64,000 bases of DNA, from the NCBI RefSeq assembly GCF_004011695.2, contig NC_082409.1, positions 1,302,001 to 1,366,000 on the forward strand, written 5' to 3'. The notes under the pieces were generated by a model. That model searched no databases, had not been told where the DNA came from, and worked only from the letters and a program-made list of their open reading frames with translations. How positions within the stretch are numbered: the first letter of the stretch is position 1; every line of letters starts with the position of its first letter. A program made the position numbers and the translations under genes. The DNA comes from Ascochyta rabiei (Eukaryota; Ascomycota; Dothideomycetes; Pleosporales; Didymellaceae). Positions 8,316-19,315 of this stretch are shown one piece after another.

Positions 8316-11171
8316 ATGAAGTTGTGTACCTGCACCTCTCCGGATAGCCCTGTCGAAGCCCCGAGACCATCACTTCACGGCTGTGATGAACAGAGCAAAC
8401 AGCCGCTTGCGTCCAGACGACTGTTTCGCAAGCCCTCGAAACTACAGACCACCTTAGAGGTGACGAGGTGCAAATTCGGAAACACCAGTCGTCAAGTTAC
8501 TCCCTTAGGGTTCGACTTCACTCCACAAAAAGATTGGACGCCGATATATCATGCTGTGTACCACGACCGAGAAGCAGCTCTTCATCACTTTCTACAGAGC
8601 GGCGTATCGCCTGATGATACGGCAGGCACGGGCGTACCGCTGCTGTGCATCGCGGCTGCACGCGGGCATTTTGAACTCGCAAGGGTACTACTGGAAGCCG
8701 GTGCAGCAATCAACGCATGCTTGGAGAAGAACGGAGAGACTGCTCTACAAATCGCCATAAGAGGAAGTCAACACCAAATCATCGACTTACTCCTTGCCAA
8801 TGGACCCAACTTGGAGGCAACCACCACCCATACTGGAGAGACTCCGCTGCACTATGCTGCGGTAGGGTCGAGCTCACTCGTGGTGGTCATGAAGCTGCTC
8901 AAGCTTGGAGCAAAGTACGATGCCCAGAACCTGGAAGGCCAGACTCCAGCAGCGGTTGCACTTCAGGCCCACAATCTTCACACGGCGGTAGCGATCATCA
9001 ACATGGCGCGCGGGAAGCCGAAACAGCTAGCCAAAGAGAAAGAAATGCTTCTTCAGCATGTAGAAGCAACTGTAGGCCAATCCTCGATGACAAAGGACCT
9101 CATCGCCGATATTTTCGCGGCTACATGTGACTCAGATTCGACGGTCTTGATCGCAGCCATTGAGAAGAATGATGCTGGGCTGGTCGAGATGTTTCTGGAA
9201 AAAGGTGCAGATCCGCATCGCGCAACTGCAAAGGGTCTGCTGCCGATATTTGCAGCGGTCAAATTTGCAGATCTGCGCGTCCTGAAGCTGCTCGTACAGC
9301 ACGGCGCAGCTATTGTGGAACAAGACCTAGGCAATCTCAATCTGCTACAAGTACTGTTGGAGACATCCTCAACACGCAGCGATGAGTCTACAGCAGCCAT
9401 GATTGACTATTTGCTCGCCAAGGGTGTAGACGGGTTGGCGCTGTACCCAGATGGCAAAACATTACTCCATCGGGCAGTCAATACAGATTGTGACCATGTA
9501 AGAGTGGCGAAGCTACTGCTAAGACATGGTGTCGATGTTAACGCGCAAGACAACAATGGCAACACTGCACTGCACCTTGCGTCGATCAACGGCCTCGCAA
9601 ACACAACAGGACTCTTGCTCACCGCCCGCGTCGACTCTACAATTGTCAATTCGAAGAAACATACACCACTTCTCTGCGCGGTTCAAAACCAGCAATGGTC
9701 CGTTGTGCCGCTTCTAGCGGTATCTCCTGCGATGACTTTGTGGGACGCAGAAGGGTCGACGGCGTTACATCACATCGCTCGAAGCATACCCGAGGACTCC
9801 GCCACCTGGACAGACATTGCAGCTGCAGCGAAACCATTATGTGAGCGAGATGTCTGTAGAAGTATGCGAGATCGTTCAGGAGCAACCTCGCTTATACAGG
9901 CGGTCAGGACACTACCCGAAGAAGGACTACCTGTAGTCGAAACACTGCTCAGTGTAGGTATCAAACAGAGGAACTGTATTGGACACGAAGACCACAAGGG
10001 ACGCGACGCTCTGCACTACGCCGCAACCCTTGGCAAGCTGGTCTTTGTGGAGGTACTGCTCAAGCACGGCGCTCCTATCGTACTGAAAGATTGGGCTGAT
10101 GGTAAAAGGCAGTTCAAACTGCCAACGGATACCAGGGAACAAACTCTAAAGCTCATTACCGAGAGCGATCGTCTGCGGCAAGCGCACGCAGCGCAAAAAC
10201 AGCCCAGTCTTAACCAAGAGATGCGGATTGAAATTGTTTCTCCCGAACGAAGATCGAACTCAGCCATATCAGGGTACCGTGCAGATCGAAATACAGAGTA
10301 CAGATCAAGACCAAGCCGTAATGACATAGGGAAGGTTTCGTCAACACAACATCTGCGGGTTCCAGCTCATCACCAGAAGCAAGCAACGTCTTCTCCGTCT
10401 TTCCCGGCTCGCGGTTCTAGCAGACAGCGACGATCAGAAGAAGCTATCGCTGAGAAACCCCGGGCCGTATTCCCTCCACGTGTCGCCCGGCCTCTGACAC
10501 AAGTCAGCAGCACATACGACCAGCGCATTATTAAGGACGCTACATCGCATTCACCCCGATATCTTGCAGACCAGCCCAAGGCAACCATGAAAAAGCTCTT
10601 CTCGAACCCAAGATCTCAAGACTCCAGTTTAGCTTTCTCGCCTCATTCCTTAGGCAAGCAACAAATACCAACAGCGTCAACCAAAGATGAACCTGCGGCA
10701 CGATCCGTTCCGCTCGTTAAGGAGAAGCAAAGCCTAGGTCCAAGCCCGAGCCCTGTTCCAGCCATGTCGAGCATAGAATCTCCGATGGAAACAACATCCT
10801 TGGCACCAACCAAATTGGAAATGCTGCCGTCACAACCCCTTCTAAGCTCAAGGGAAGAAACGACGACCGATGCTATGAATGCCTCCACACCTTCAGAGAC
10901 CCCAAAGCCTCCCACTCATCCCAAGCATCCAACTCTTCCAACATCTTCCACAACAGCCTCAAAGCCTACGATGCCAGATTCTCTACCGTTACAGCCAGCT
11001 CGAGCAGATAGCGGCGTAAGCATGACGCAGAAGAACATCACAGCACATACGTTGCCTCCGTCGAATCGGACGAAGCCTACCTTTGACGGGAGTGCACCGA
11101 CAACGAAGAGACAAAGCGGCAATGAGCTTGCCAGCTGGCTGGCGATTAGTAACATGTTGGGAAGGTTGTGA
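8316..11171 (+). CDS. Ankyrin-repeat protein
   Basis: A single uninterrupted frame of 951 aa. Residues from about 68 to 620 hold a long array of ankyrin repeats, visible as recurring units such as GVPLLCIAAARGHFELARVL, GETPLHYAAVGSS, DNNGNTALHLASINGLA and GRDALHYAATLGKLVFVEVL. The array mediates protein-protein contacts in known families. From about 640 to the end the chain is Ser/Pro/Thr-rich and probably disordered. There is no signal peptide and no membrane segment; the N terminus MKLCTC has two early cysteines that could be lipidated, which is speculative. No enzymatic domain (NACHT, kinase, HET) precedes the repeats, so this is not an NLR-type protein as modelled. The start at 8316 is the first Met of the frame and fits the repeat layout. 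Function unknown; probably a scaffold. Confidence 0.85.
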   Translation: MKLCTCTSPDSPVEAPRPSLHGCDEQSKQPLASRRLFRKPSKLQTTLEVTRCKFGNTSRQVTPLGFDFTPQKDWTPIYHAVYHDREAALHHFLQSGVSPDDTAGTGVPLLCIAAARGHFELARVLLEAGAAINACLEKNGETALQIAIRGSQHQIIDLLLANGPNLEATTTHTGETPLHYAAVGSSSLVVVMKLLKLGAKYDAQNLEGQTPAAVALQAHNLHTAVAIINMARGKPKQLAKEKEMLLQHVEATVGQSSMTKDLIADIFAATCDSDSTVLIAAIEKNDAGLVEMFLEKGADPHRATAKGLLPIFAAVKFADLRVLKLLVQHGAAIVEQDLGNLNLLQVLLETSSTRSDESTAAMIDYLLAKGVDGLALYPDGKTLLHRAVNTDCDHVRVAKLLLRHGVDVNAQDNNGNTALHLASINGLANTTGLLLTARVDSTIVNSKKHTPLLCAVQNQQWSVVPLLAVSPAMTLWDAEGSTALHHIARSIPEDSATWTDIAAAAKPLCERDVCRSMRDRSGATSLIQAVRTLPEEGLPVVETLLSVGIKQRNCIGHEDHKGRDALHYAATLGKLVFVEVLLKHGAPIVLKDWADGKRQFKLPTDTREQTLKLITESDRLRQAHAAQKQPSLNQEMRIEIVSPERRSNSAISGYRADRNTEYRSRPSRNDIGKVSSTQHLRVPAHHQKQATSSPSFPARGSSRQRRSEEAIAEKPRAVFPPRVARPLTQVSSTYDQRIIKDATSHSPRYLADQPKATMKKLFSNPRSQDSSLAFSPHSLGKQQIPTASTKDEPAARSVPLVKEKQSLGPSPSPVPAMSSIESPMETTSLAPTKLEMLPSQPLLSSREETTTDAMNASTPSETPKPPTHPKHPTLPTSSTTASKPTMPDSLPLQPARADSGVSMTQKNITAHTLPPSNRTKPTFDGSAPTTKRQSGNELASWLAISNMLGRL

Positions 11172-12094
11172 TGTGCTTCTTCTTGGCGGATAATAGTTTT
11201 CCAATTACACATAGACCTTTGGCGCGCCGCGTACACATTGCCGGCTGTTTCAATGTACACGATACCCCGTTTTGTTTCTGGAGGATGATAGTTGCTAGCC
11301 AAGCAATACAGCAGACGTGCTATACCCTCGTGCATATTGCCACTGACGTGTTACCGTATTTGTCACGCGTTGTGTGCCGTACAACCTCATGGTTTTTGCA
11401 CAGGAAGCTTTCAGAGACCAGGTATCCCCTTCGGAAATCACAGAACTGAAAGTGAATCCTGCGCTCAACATGTGCTCGCGAGCACCGGCTGGCGTGACTT
11501 ATTCGTGAGTGACGGAGATGACCGCATTGCAGGCAACTCCAGACGTCGTATCGGTAGCCTGTCAGGGGGATCTACACGGGACAAGGTGACAAGGGTGCAG
11601 CCGTGCGTTGTTCCAGGATTTCTAGCATCCTGAGTCATGGGCCAACCGTTTCTCTACCCCATCTAAACGTTGTTGAGCAATACATGAACATGGCCAAGCT
11701 CGGTTCGTACCAGCCTTCTGGGGGATGTGCGGACCGAGGTTTGAGCTTTCAGGCATGCAGACCCGGTGTTGGATCCGTGCGCGTGGCAAACTCGTAAACC
11801 CTCTTGCCGTGTCCTGATCAGATCGAGTATTGCGCAGGCTGCGACATGAAGGATTGGGGTTTGTATCGTTCTGGAGCTGGTACCGAAGTCTTTGGTTGCC
11901 TCTCATCCTTTGCTGCATGTCTACACGGTCCGTTATAATCTCACGTGCTCCTTACAACGAATCCATGTATAGCTCTGGTCCGTCCTTTTTCGATTTCTTC
12001 TTTACTTTGCCTTCTCCGCACGTTCTTCAGTTGTAACGGCTTGTCTACGGGAACTTGGTGGGTCTGACAAGCTTAGCATTTGCTCGACGACAAG
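11172..12094. other. Intergenic, no gene seen
   Basis: Short frames on both strands have no recognisable content. The last ~150 bases are CT-rich and probably form the promoter of the membrane-protein gene at 12095. Confidence 0.4.
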
Positions 12095-13243
12095 ATGCCC
12101 GATGCTGGCAACCTACCCGCGTACTCTTCCAACAAGGCTGGGCTTTACTTGTATCCTGTATGCATACTCGGTGTCGTTGCGCTTGCGCTGGTCGTTGTGC
12201 GTACATACATTCGACTGAGAAGGACTGGGAAGCTGTACCTTGACGACTGGCTCATTGTTGCTGCTGAGGTATGTCAAGTCTATGCGTTGCGAGTACATCT
12301 ATTGATTGCCGAGTCAGATTCTCTCTGTAGTCGACACTGCCATCGCTATTGCGGCTGTCACTCACGGCTGGGGCAAACCCTCGTACATGTTTACGCCGAC
12401 CGCCCTCAAGGAAACACTCAGACTTCAATTTGCGCTACAGGTAGTCTGGATCATCACGCTTTGCCTGGTTCGCGTATCGGTCGCATGCTCCTTGCTACGA
12501 CTCGAAACTGAAAAACGATGGCGAATGCCGTTGTATTCTATTATGAGCCTGCAAGTCCTAATATCCTCGTCGTACATTGTCATCCAATTTGGGCAATGCA
12601 CGCCGATAAGTGCCAATTGGGACAACGTTCCAGACGTGAAGTGCTGGGATACCACACCGATCGTTGACTATGGATGGGCTATCGCAGGTAAGACCGTCCG
12701 AACGTATATGCTGTGGTACATTCTTACTGATTGTCTTGTCCAGCAATATACATAGTCATGGATCTCGCCCTTTCGCTTATGCCTATCCGCCTAATTCGAT
12801 CCCTCCATCGCAGTAGGACTGAGAAGATTCTGGTCGGTGTTCTCATGTCACTTGGTCTGCTCGCCACTGCTGTTGCTTGCGTAAAGATGTCGACCTTCAA
12901 CGATTTCGGCAAGGGCGATGTCATGCAGCTCACTATCAAGCCCTCAATGCTGGCGAGACTGGAAGAGATCGTAGGAATCATCGCATGCTCTCTCCCGTGT
13001 TTGAAGAGCACAGTCGAGACAGTGTTGAAGAATCTAGGTATCATGAGGGAGCGCGGCTTGACTACACCGAGTTTCGTCAATGCTATGAGTCTGCCGGGTG
13101 TTGGCGATCAACGAGACGACAGTGGGTATGGTGTGAGTGGTAAGGGTAGTGTCCTGGCTAATCATAGAGATGTGACGCCTGGAAGCTCGACTCAACATTT
13201 TGTAACTCAAGCGCACATTGTTGATGCATCGCGGGCGGTATGA
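12095..13243 (+). CDS. Rhodopsin-fold fungal membrane protein (Pth11-like)
   Basis: Exons 12095-12268, 12318-12687 and 12744-13243 join in phase to 347 aa; the introns are 49 and 56 bp (GTATGT...CAG, GTAAGA...CAG). The protein has about seven hydrophobic segments: near residues 15-35 (YLYPVCILGVVALALVVVRT), 55-75, 95-120, 130-150, 175-200, 215-240 and 250-270. The RLRRTGKLYLDDWLIVAAE motif after the first segment and the pattern of membrane segments fit the large fungal family of integral membrane proteins with a rhodopsin-like domain, to which PTH11 belongs, without the N-terminal CFEM domain. The C-terminal ~70 residues are hydrophilic and cytosolic by the usual topology. Family members are candidate surface receptors; the ligand cannot be read from sequence. 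The ATG at 12095 gives the expected N-terminal length. Confidence 0.88.
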
Positions 13244-14220
13244 ACAAAAGGCCGTTCAATGTTGCATGGCAGTCTGTAGCCACTAAGGCAGAGGATCTGG
13301 AACCTCCAAGCTGTCCGATTTCCTGTACGATACGATTTGATGATAAACGCTGGGACGTATCCTTCATCGACGCCTTGCAGTGTCATAATGTAATGATGAC
13401 TCTTCTTTCCTCGACTCCACAACGCAGTGACTCTCAATAATGAGAGAAGATAGAGGAGTGGGGAGTTGAATTGAATTACACTTGGAGATAGGGAGGACAG
13501 GCGCTTAGTGTTTGAACCCGCATCGTTGAAATGTTCTGTGATCGCGTGCCTTGTAGGCTCCAAACTGGCTTCATCGCTTGCTGCAAGCTGCTCTTGATGG
13601 ATTCGTCGGCGTTTGATGTACGCAGCACAATCTCCTGAAAGATTCGAGGGTGTATGAACATTGAGGTTGATATTGAGGTTATTCGGATTTTGTTCGTTCG
13701 ATCTCGGTCCCTCGCTGGATTTTCGGGGGTGGATGCATTCTCTTACCTAATAGCGCCTTACCTCCGCATTCATTGAGGAATATTCCACGACCATCGCGAC
13801 CATCGCGGAAGCTGTCAAGCGTCAATCACTTGTCTCTTACAATGACCTTTGGGGTTCAGGGTTATGAGTACAGAGTCCCTATCATGGACTGACTGCGTCG
13901 TTCAACGCGAGATGTGAGCTGCCATGAAGATTGCGCAGCTTGAGGTTCGACAGCAGTGTTTGTGCGTTCGCGGCCGGTCATCGATTGTCATCTGGCACGC
14001 GCCGTTAATCCGGGGTGCATGTTGCTTAGTCTCGATCCATACCGGTGACGTTCGGCCATTGTGCCTTCCTTTCCTAGTGTCCCTGTTTACCTTTAACATA
14101 AGCCTTACAAATCTCTTCTTCTGACCTCTCGCCCCCTCGCTGCAAGCCTGAACAACCCTCTACCTTATCCTGGACGTCTATTAAATCGCCAGAGCACTTT
14201 ATAGAACTTTGTAATTTACG
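13244..14220. other. Intergenic, no gene seen
   Basis: No supported coding region. The tail up to 14220 is CT-rich and lies directly before the HPP gene start. A short direct repeat (ACCATCGCG twice) occurs near 13790-13806. Confidence 0.4.
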
Positions 14221-15011
14221 ATGCCGATATGGGATCCTCTTGTCCCTGCTGAGCGGGTCATCCAGAGGGGACTTACACACCTACCCACGTGGATCAGCCG
14301 CTGGCTTGGATACCGAGGAACACCTATGCCTCCGTCTCGTACCTGGGTTGTCTGTCTTTGGGGCTTTATTGGTGCTTGGGGAGGTGTTGCTTCAATCATT
14401 GCTGTGTTCGGACACACTCATTACTTTCACAACATACATCTGGTGCCACCAATTGTTGCTTCGTTTGTAAGTTGGCTTGAAATAAGGACGTCAATGTAAT
14501 ACTGACTCATCGATAGGGCGCCTCAGCGATCCTTTGCTACGGTGCTATCGATGTACCCTTGGCGCAGCCTCGTTCTCTCATCTTTGGCCACTTCTTTAGC
14601 GGATTGACTGGTGTTATCATTGCGACCATTTTCCAGTTCAACCTGCAGGACGATCCTTACCCACGGTTTCAGTGGCTTGCAGCAAGTCTAGCTACCGCCT
14701 TTGCCCTGGTGGTCATGCACCTTACCAAGACGACTCATCCTCCAGCTGGCGCAACAGCCCTGATCCCCTGTGTCGATCCGCACATCTGGGCTTTACGATG
14801 GTACTACCTGCCAGTTCTTCTGCTCTCGTCCATGATTGTACTCGTGAGCGCGTGCATAGTCAACAACCTCCAGCGTCAGTACCCTAAATTCTGGGTTGCG
14901 CAAATTCCACCACCATCTGTGCCTGCGCCAAAGCCTGTAGTGGAAGAGAAGTCGATCGAAAGATCCAGTGATGGCGATACTCTGGGTGACATGGAGAGAG
15001 GACCGCTATAA
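14221..15011 (+). CDS. HPP-family integral membrane protein
   Basis: Exons 14221-14466 and 14517-15011 (50-bp intron, GTAAGT...CTGAC...TAG) encode 246 aa. The family signature is visible: MHLTKTTHPPAGATALIP near residue 160, within four membrane segments at about 40-62, 72-95, 100-125 and 185-207. HPP proteins are polytopic membrane proteins with the conserved HPP motif; a role in nitrite transport into plastids was shown for plant and cyanobacterial relatives, while fungal members are uncharacterised. The C-terminal 40 residues are Pro/Glu-rich and probably cytosolic. The ATG at 14221 is followed at once by family-like sequence (WDPLVPAERVIQRGL is acceptable but not diagnostic). The flanking genes suggest no shared pathway. 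Confidence 0.9.
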
Positions 15012-15427
15012 TACCCATGGAGCCTACTTCACAATGGCTGTTCTGGGCAGCATCTACCAGGAGATTGCAGCTTTGAGATGGGCATTGGAACTTGACAACC
15101 GCGATCCTGCAATCCGAAGACCCGGCCAACTTTATATGTAATAGAGCAGTAATGCCCTCCACACCCGAGTCGTTCCCATCTCAAAGTATTTGCATTTGTA
15201 TTGGACAGATAGCGCGAGCACTTGATTCCGGACACAGGTGTTCTCGCACTAACTATGGAGTGCATAACTCGCATTCTGATGAGGAAAGTCAATGGTGAAG
15301 ATGACGTGTCGCAGGTTATCTATTGTTTTTCCATATTCTTTCACTTCCACAAAGACTGCGACTGCCACAACTAAGTTCTACGAGCTCTTCTCCCTATCAT
15401 CACCTTCCCTCGACTTCCTTCAACACG
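15012..15427. promoter_or_regulatory. Intergenic between HPP gene and orphan gene
   Basis: No gene seen. The 130 bases before 15428 are CT-rich, typical of a fungal leader. Confidence 0.35.
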
Positions 15428-16102
15428 ATGCCTACCCGTCCAGCTCGCCGAGAGCGCCGTCGCGCAGAGCGCCGCAACGCCAACCAAGCCTTTTCTCCGA
15501 TATTGCGCATGCCACTGCCACCACAAGGCGCAACAACCGCCTTAGTCGATCGAACGTTCCTAACGATCTTCATGTCCGCTGACCCCATCGTGCGAACTGT
15601 CATGCGCCTCTTGCTCATCCAGACAAGCTTCGCACACAGCCAGGTCCTGGGGTTCGAGATATGGAAAGAAGCACTGCGGCAGGAGAAGCCACGACGATCT
15701 GCGCCGAACTACGCCCAGCATGAATACCAGATCTTGTGCTTCGAGGCTATCACCGAATTGCACTATACGCATATCCACGTCCTTGCGGCGCTAGAGCTGG
15801 ACTATGCGCGACAGGTCATCATGTGGGGTCTCGAGTGCAGCAAAGCGGAGGCGGAATGGGATATGCACTTCATCGCACGCAGGAGGCTGGAGCTTGCGCA
15901 GCTGAACCGTCTCACTTCGAAGCTGGCCCTGGCGTTTGAAGAAGAGTTGCAGGGTTTGCTGGGAAACGAGAACCTGTTCTCGTTGCAGACGGAGGGTGCC
16001 ATCCTCTTAGGAGCGCTGGAGAAATTCAGAGACAACTTTGCACACGGCTTGGTGGTTGCGGATGAGGAGACCTTGGCAGATCTGGAAGTGGCGGGCTTGT
16101 AA
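15428..16102 (+). CDS. Hypothetical protein, single exon
   Basis: The intact frame encodes 224 aa from the ATG at 15428 (context ACACGATGCC). The N terminus is very basic (RPARRERRRAERRNANQ) and the remainder looks mostly alpha-helical and charged. There is no signal peptide, membrane segment, zinc motif or recognisable domain. The frame also runs open upstream of this ATG, but that part is low-complexity Ser/Thr-rich leader sequence. I do not recognise the family; codon use and composition match the neighbours, so it is probably a real, possibly lineage-restricted gene. Confidence 0.6.
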   Translation: MPTRPARRERRRAERRNANQAFSPILRMPLPPQGATTALVDRTFLTIFMSADPIVRTVMRLLLIQTSFAHSQVLGFEIWKEALRQEKPRRSAPNYAQHEYQILCFEAITELHYTHIHVLAALELDYARQVIMWGLECSKAEAEWDMHFIARRRLELAQLNRLTSKLALAFEEELQGLLGNENLFSLQTEGAILLGALEKFRDNFAHGLVVADEETLADLEVAGL

Positions 16103-16231
16103 TGGAACTGCAAGGAAAGGACGAGCTTGAACGTGCGGGAATGAGATGAGACGGGCATGTGTGGCAGTCGCCTACAATCTTAAACACTTATTTCGATTCA
16201 GCAGGAAGTCGTACTGATATTTTCAAGCCCC

Positions 16232-16909
16232 CTAAGCTTCCAGACCGCTGATTTGGTTCACCGTCATTCTGTAGACAAGCATGAGCATGGACTGCAGCCC
16301 AAATGCAACCAGCGATAGCTTGACATCCACCACCACGTTGTCCAAGATGCGGCTAAAGGGATTGGAGAAGAGCACAAAGCCCAAAATGAAGACGGGGGGA
16401 TGATATTTGCACATGGCACCCAGCACAACAAGACCCAGGTACAAGGTGACGAAAGTCAAAACGTCGCCGTAGTATCGCTTGATCAGTTCGAACAACGATG
16501 GACTGAACAGAGGGGTCCTGCAGATGGGACACAGCTCACCGGTAGGCCTCTTGGTCATCTCTGTCACACAGTCGCGTCAGAATACGTGGTTTCATGGTAG
16601 AATGCGCATTGCAGGGTGCTGTTCACCGTATGCACCCCAGCAGATAAAACACTTCTCGTCCACGAACTCATCGGCTCCGTGAAGCATGAACGATGCTTTT
16701 CTCGAAAAAAGCGTTGCGTGACATTCCGATGCTCGGTGTGGGAATTCCGGCAATATTCGACTGTTTGAAGACTGTGAGCGATGGTGAGCAAAGGTTGGTT
16801 GGTTGAGCGCCCGATTGAGCTGGGAAAAAGGCGCTCTTATCTGCGTTGACGCCATGAACGCGCCATGAACACAGCGAGACGTCCAAACAGGGGTGAAAGT
16901 CGGAAACAT
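16232..16909 (-). pseudogene. RING-finger membrane protein with two in-frame TGA codons
   Basis: On the minus strand one reading frame runs from the ATG at 16909 to the stop at 16232 and is broken only by TGA at 16594-16592 and TGA at 16579-16577. Around the breaks the frame reads CFICWGAYGEQHPAMRILP, stop, NHVF, stop, RDCVTEM and then GELCPICRTPLF. This is a RING-type zinc finger (C-x2-C ... C-x-H-x2-C-x2-C ... C-x2-C) in which the third and fifth zinc-binding cysteines are the two TGA codons. RING domains bind E2 enzymes and confer ubiquitin-ligase activity. After the finger come about three hydrophobic segments (residues ~120-205 of the combined frame), so the intact protein would be a membrane-anchored RING E3. 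The N-terminal part before MLHGADEF is not convincing. A decayed gene is the simplest reading; no intron in the normal size range removes both stops while keeping the finger. Confidence 0.6.
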
Positions 16910-18114
16910 GAATACAGATGGGAACTAGAGCTCATTGAAAGCATCAAGGCGTAGCGGGAAGAACCCTCGTGGAGAAGAAGTTAGGGTGGTGGAAACTCGC
17001 ATTAAACCCCCTTGGTTACGCAGTTTACCAGCATGCACAGCTGATTGTAGGGACGATGACTTTTATAGTGACTCTTCAAGAGGTATTAGCTACCATCTAG
17101 GTCAGAAGTGTAATGAGCAGTACTCTCGTATAGCAGAAGTACCGGGACACAGCAGCAGCAGATTCTCAACTTTGACAGCAAAGGCTGGAGGTCATCAGCT
17201 ACTCTAGCCTGGTTGTTGGATTCATGTGAAGCACACTGTACTCCTTCCTCGGCTCTAGAAAAACCCCACGACTTCCTCTCATTTTGCTGTGAACGCCTCC
17301 CGAAATGATCGAGATTGCACGTAGGTGTCTTACACTTCTTGAAATATGAGAGCAACACAGTAGAAACTGATCTAAAGTTGTCCTCCTTTTCCGGCCTACT
17401 CTCCCGCCTCGACCCTGGCACTACAAGGCTTCGTTTTTGGGGGACATTGTTCCAAAAAACAACATTTCAGATGTGGTCCAGTTCGGCTTCTGGGCATATC
17501 TGGAAAAGTGTATTGCTATCTATTGAGTCCAAGGCAGCTAAGGCTCAAATTCTTGAACAGACCTAGGAGAGCAGAGTCCTGAGGGAAGGGTGTGTTGCGA
17601 GGCCCAGACCCTCAACTGGACCCAGAGGAACCTGCTCGTCAGAGTCGGTTGGCCGCACGAGTAGGTAGATGCTTGTTTGCTCGTTGTGTACACGACTAGA
17701 TTGGCACAAGATTGGATAGTTAGGTATCCACTTGTTGTATACAAAAACAACGGGAGACATGATTAGAAAGCAACCTGTGCACTTGTATACACGACTAACA
17801 GACATGCATAGCAGTCGCCTTTTGCACGCCAAGATGATTACATTCACGCTTTGCGCATACACCATCTATAAACTGGCCTGAACGCCATGCTCACGAGGAA
17901 CGGCCTTGGCGAGACCAGACGCTCAATCCAACCAACCCAAACAAAAGAAACCGCTCTGAGCCAGGGCTACTCGCCGACAAAGGGGAATATCCGAAGTCTC
18001 GCTCGTCGGCCTTTCACGTCTCCTCTTTTGACGGCCCCCAGAGCCAATTAGAAAATACTACGCCAGGTATCAAAGAAAAAAGGGCATTAAACAGGCAAGG
18101 GTCAACAGCTATTC
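16910..18114. other. Intergenic, no gene seen
   Basis: Both strands hold only short, unrecognised frames. A motif close to TTGTRTACACGACTA occurs twice, near 17683 and 17783. Confidence 0.4.
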
Positions 18115-19315
18115 TTATAGCCGCTTCCCAGGCACGAAAATGAACAGACAGCACACGGCCGTCAAGACGATGACGAACAGCACCAGCACGGTAATGGCGC
18201 GCCGAGTGAGCGTCTTCTGCACAAACTTCTCGCGGATCTTGTTGAAGTCGAAGAGCGTGTACTCGCTGTACCCAGCCAGCGCAATGAGCGGGTCGAGCAT
18301 GTACTGGTGTGTGATAATGAGGTAGATGGCGACGAAGAAAGGAAGGATGAGCTGTAGTGTGTTAGTCAGCGTGCCAACATCTTTTAGTACCCAATGGCAA
18401 CATACCCAACACCTTATTGCCCGCGACTTGTCCAGGAAGATCAGAACAAACGCCGCCCACACGGCAGCAAAGAAGCTGATCAGCCCCACTATGAGCCGAA
18501 TCATCATGCTCTGCGGCACCAGGTTTCCAAGACCTTTGTTCTGCAGAAATCCTGGATACGCGTCTCGCTCCATGGCCTGGAAGACGTAGTCCTTGGCTTG
18601 GTCGAATAGCTCCGGGTCCGATCGCTGCTCCGGCCCTTCGATCGCATTCTGCACGTCGTTGAGGATGCTTTGCGGGATGATAATCTCCCGCTCGGACCCT
18701 GGCAGCAGATATGTGTAGAGAATCTTCTCGGCCGATGCACGCAGGTCTTCTCTACGCGGCTGCGAGTGGTCGTTCGAGGACAACTGCCCAGGCGAACTCG
18801 AGTCTCCGGGCGTGATGCCAAAGCTAGGACGCGGAAGCTCGTGACTCTGGTTGCTGCCCTGGCTGTTCTGGGGCGAATGGTTTCTGCTGGGTCGGTCCGA
18901 TCTCAGGAACGCAGACAGGCGCTGGTCATCCATGTCCTTCTCGTTCGATGGTCCTTCTCCAGCGTCATCGAAGTTCTGCATGTAAGACGAGCGCTTGGAC
19001 GCCTTTTCAATCTCTGGGGTATCTTCCACCAGGCTCCTGTGTAGGCGTCGAACGTACAGTCGGCACAGCTGAAGATGTTGGGAAACATCGAGCCTGACGT
19101 TTGTTAGCAGGTACTCAGGACCAGTTTCCCCTGCGCTGTTCTCACCAGAAATCCAGGTAATCGACCGAGCGCTGCTGGTCGCGCATGTAGATGTAGAAGG
19201 AGAAAAGATCGAGTGGTGCGACCGTCTTGCGACTCAAGACCTCGAACAACGTCGGGAAGCGGTTGCGGTGGATATTCTCCCCATTGTCAACCGGACGTGT
19301 GAGTTCGCCAGACAT
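18115..19315 (-). CDS. RAX1: RAX1-like RGS-domain membrane protein
   Basis: Exons (minus strand) 19315-19146, 19093-18406 and 18351-18115 join to 364 aa. A regulator-of-G-protein-signalling-like domain is split: its first half is FPTLFEVLSRKTVAPLDLFS...DYLDFWLDVSQHLQLCRLY (residues ~17-75) and its second half follows a Ser/Asn-rich insert (residues ~85-150): SAEKILYTYLLPGSEREIII ... FDQAKDYVFQAMERDAYPGF. Three membrane segments follow at about 230-255, 283-302 and 335-358. Yeast Rax1 has this layout and marks bud sites with Rax2; filamentous fungal relatives affect growth and asexual development. Intron 1 (52 bp, CTAAC branch) is needed to rejoin DFW to LDVSQ. Intron 2 is 54 bp, a multiple of three without stops, so retention would keep frame. 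The gene is divergent from the dioxygenase gene at 20202. Confidence 0.85.

Noticed and set aside
8131..8319. 62-codon frame just before the ankyrin gene as its first exon
   Set aside because: It overlaps the ankyrin ATG in another frame and no splice pair joins it sensibly.
16577..16594. Selenocysteine at the two TGA codons of the RING gene
   Set aside because: Selenoprotein machinery is not known from Dothideomycetes, no SECIS-like structure was recognised, and structural zinc ligands are not typical selenocysteine sites.
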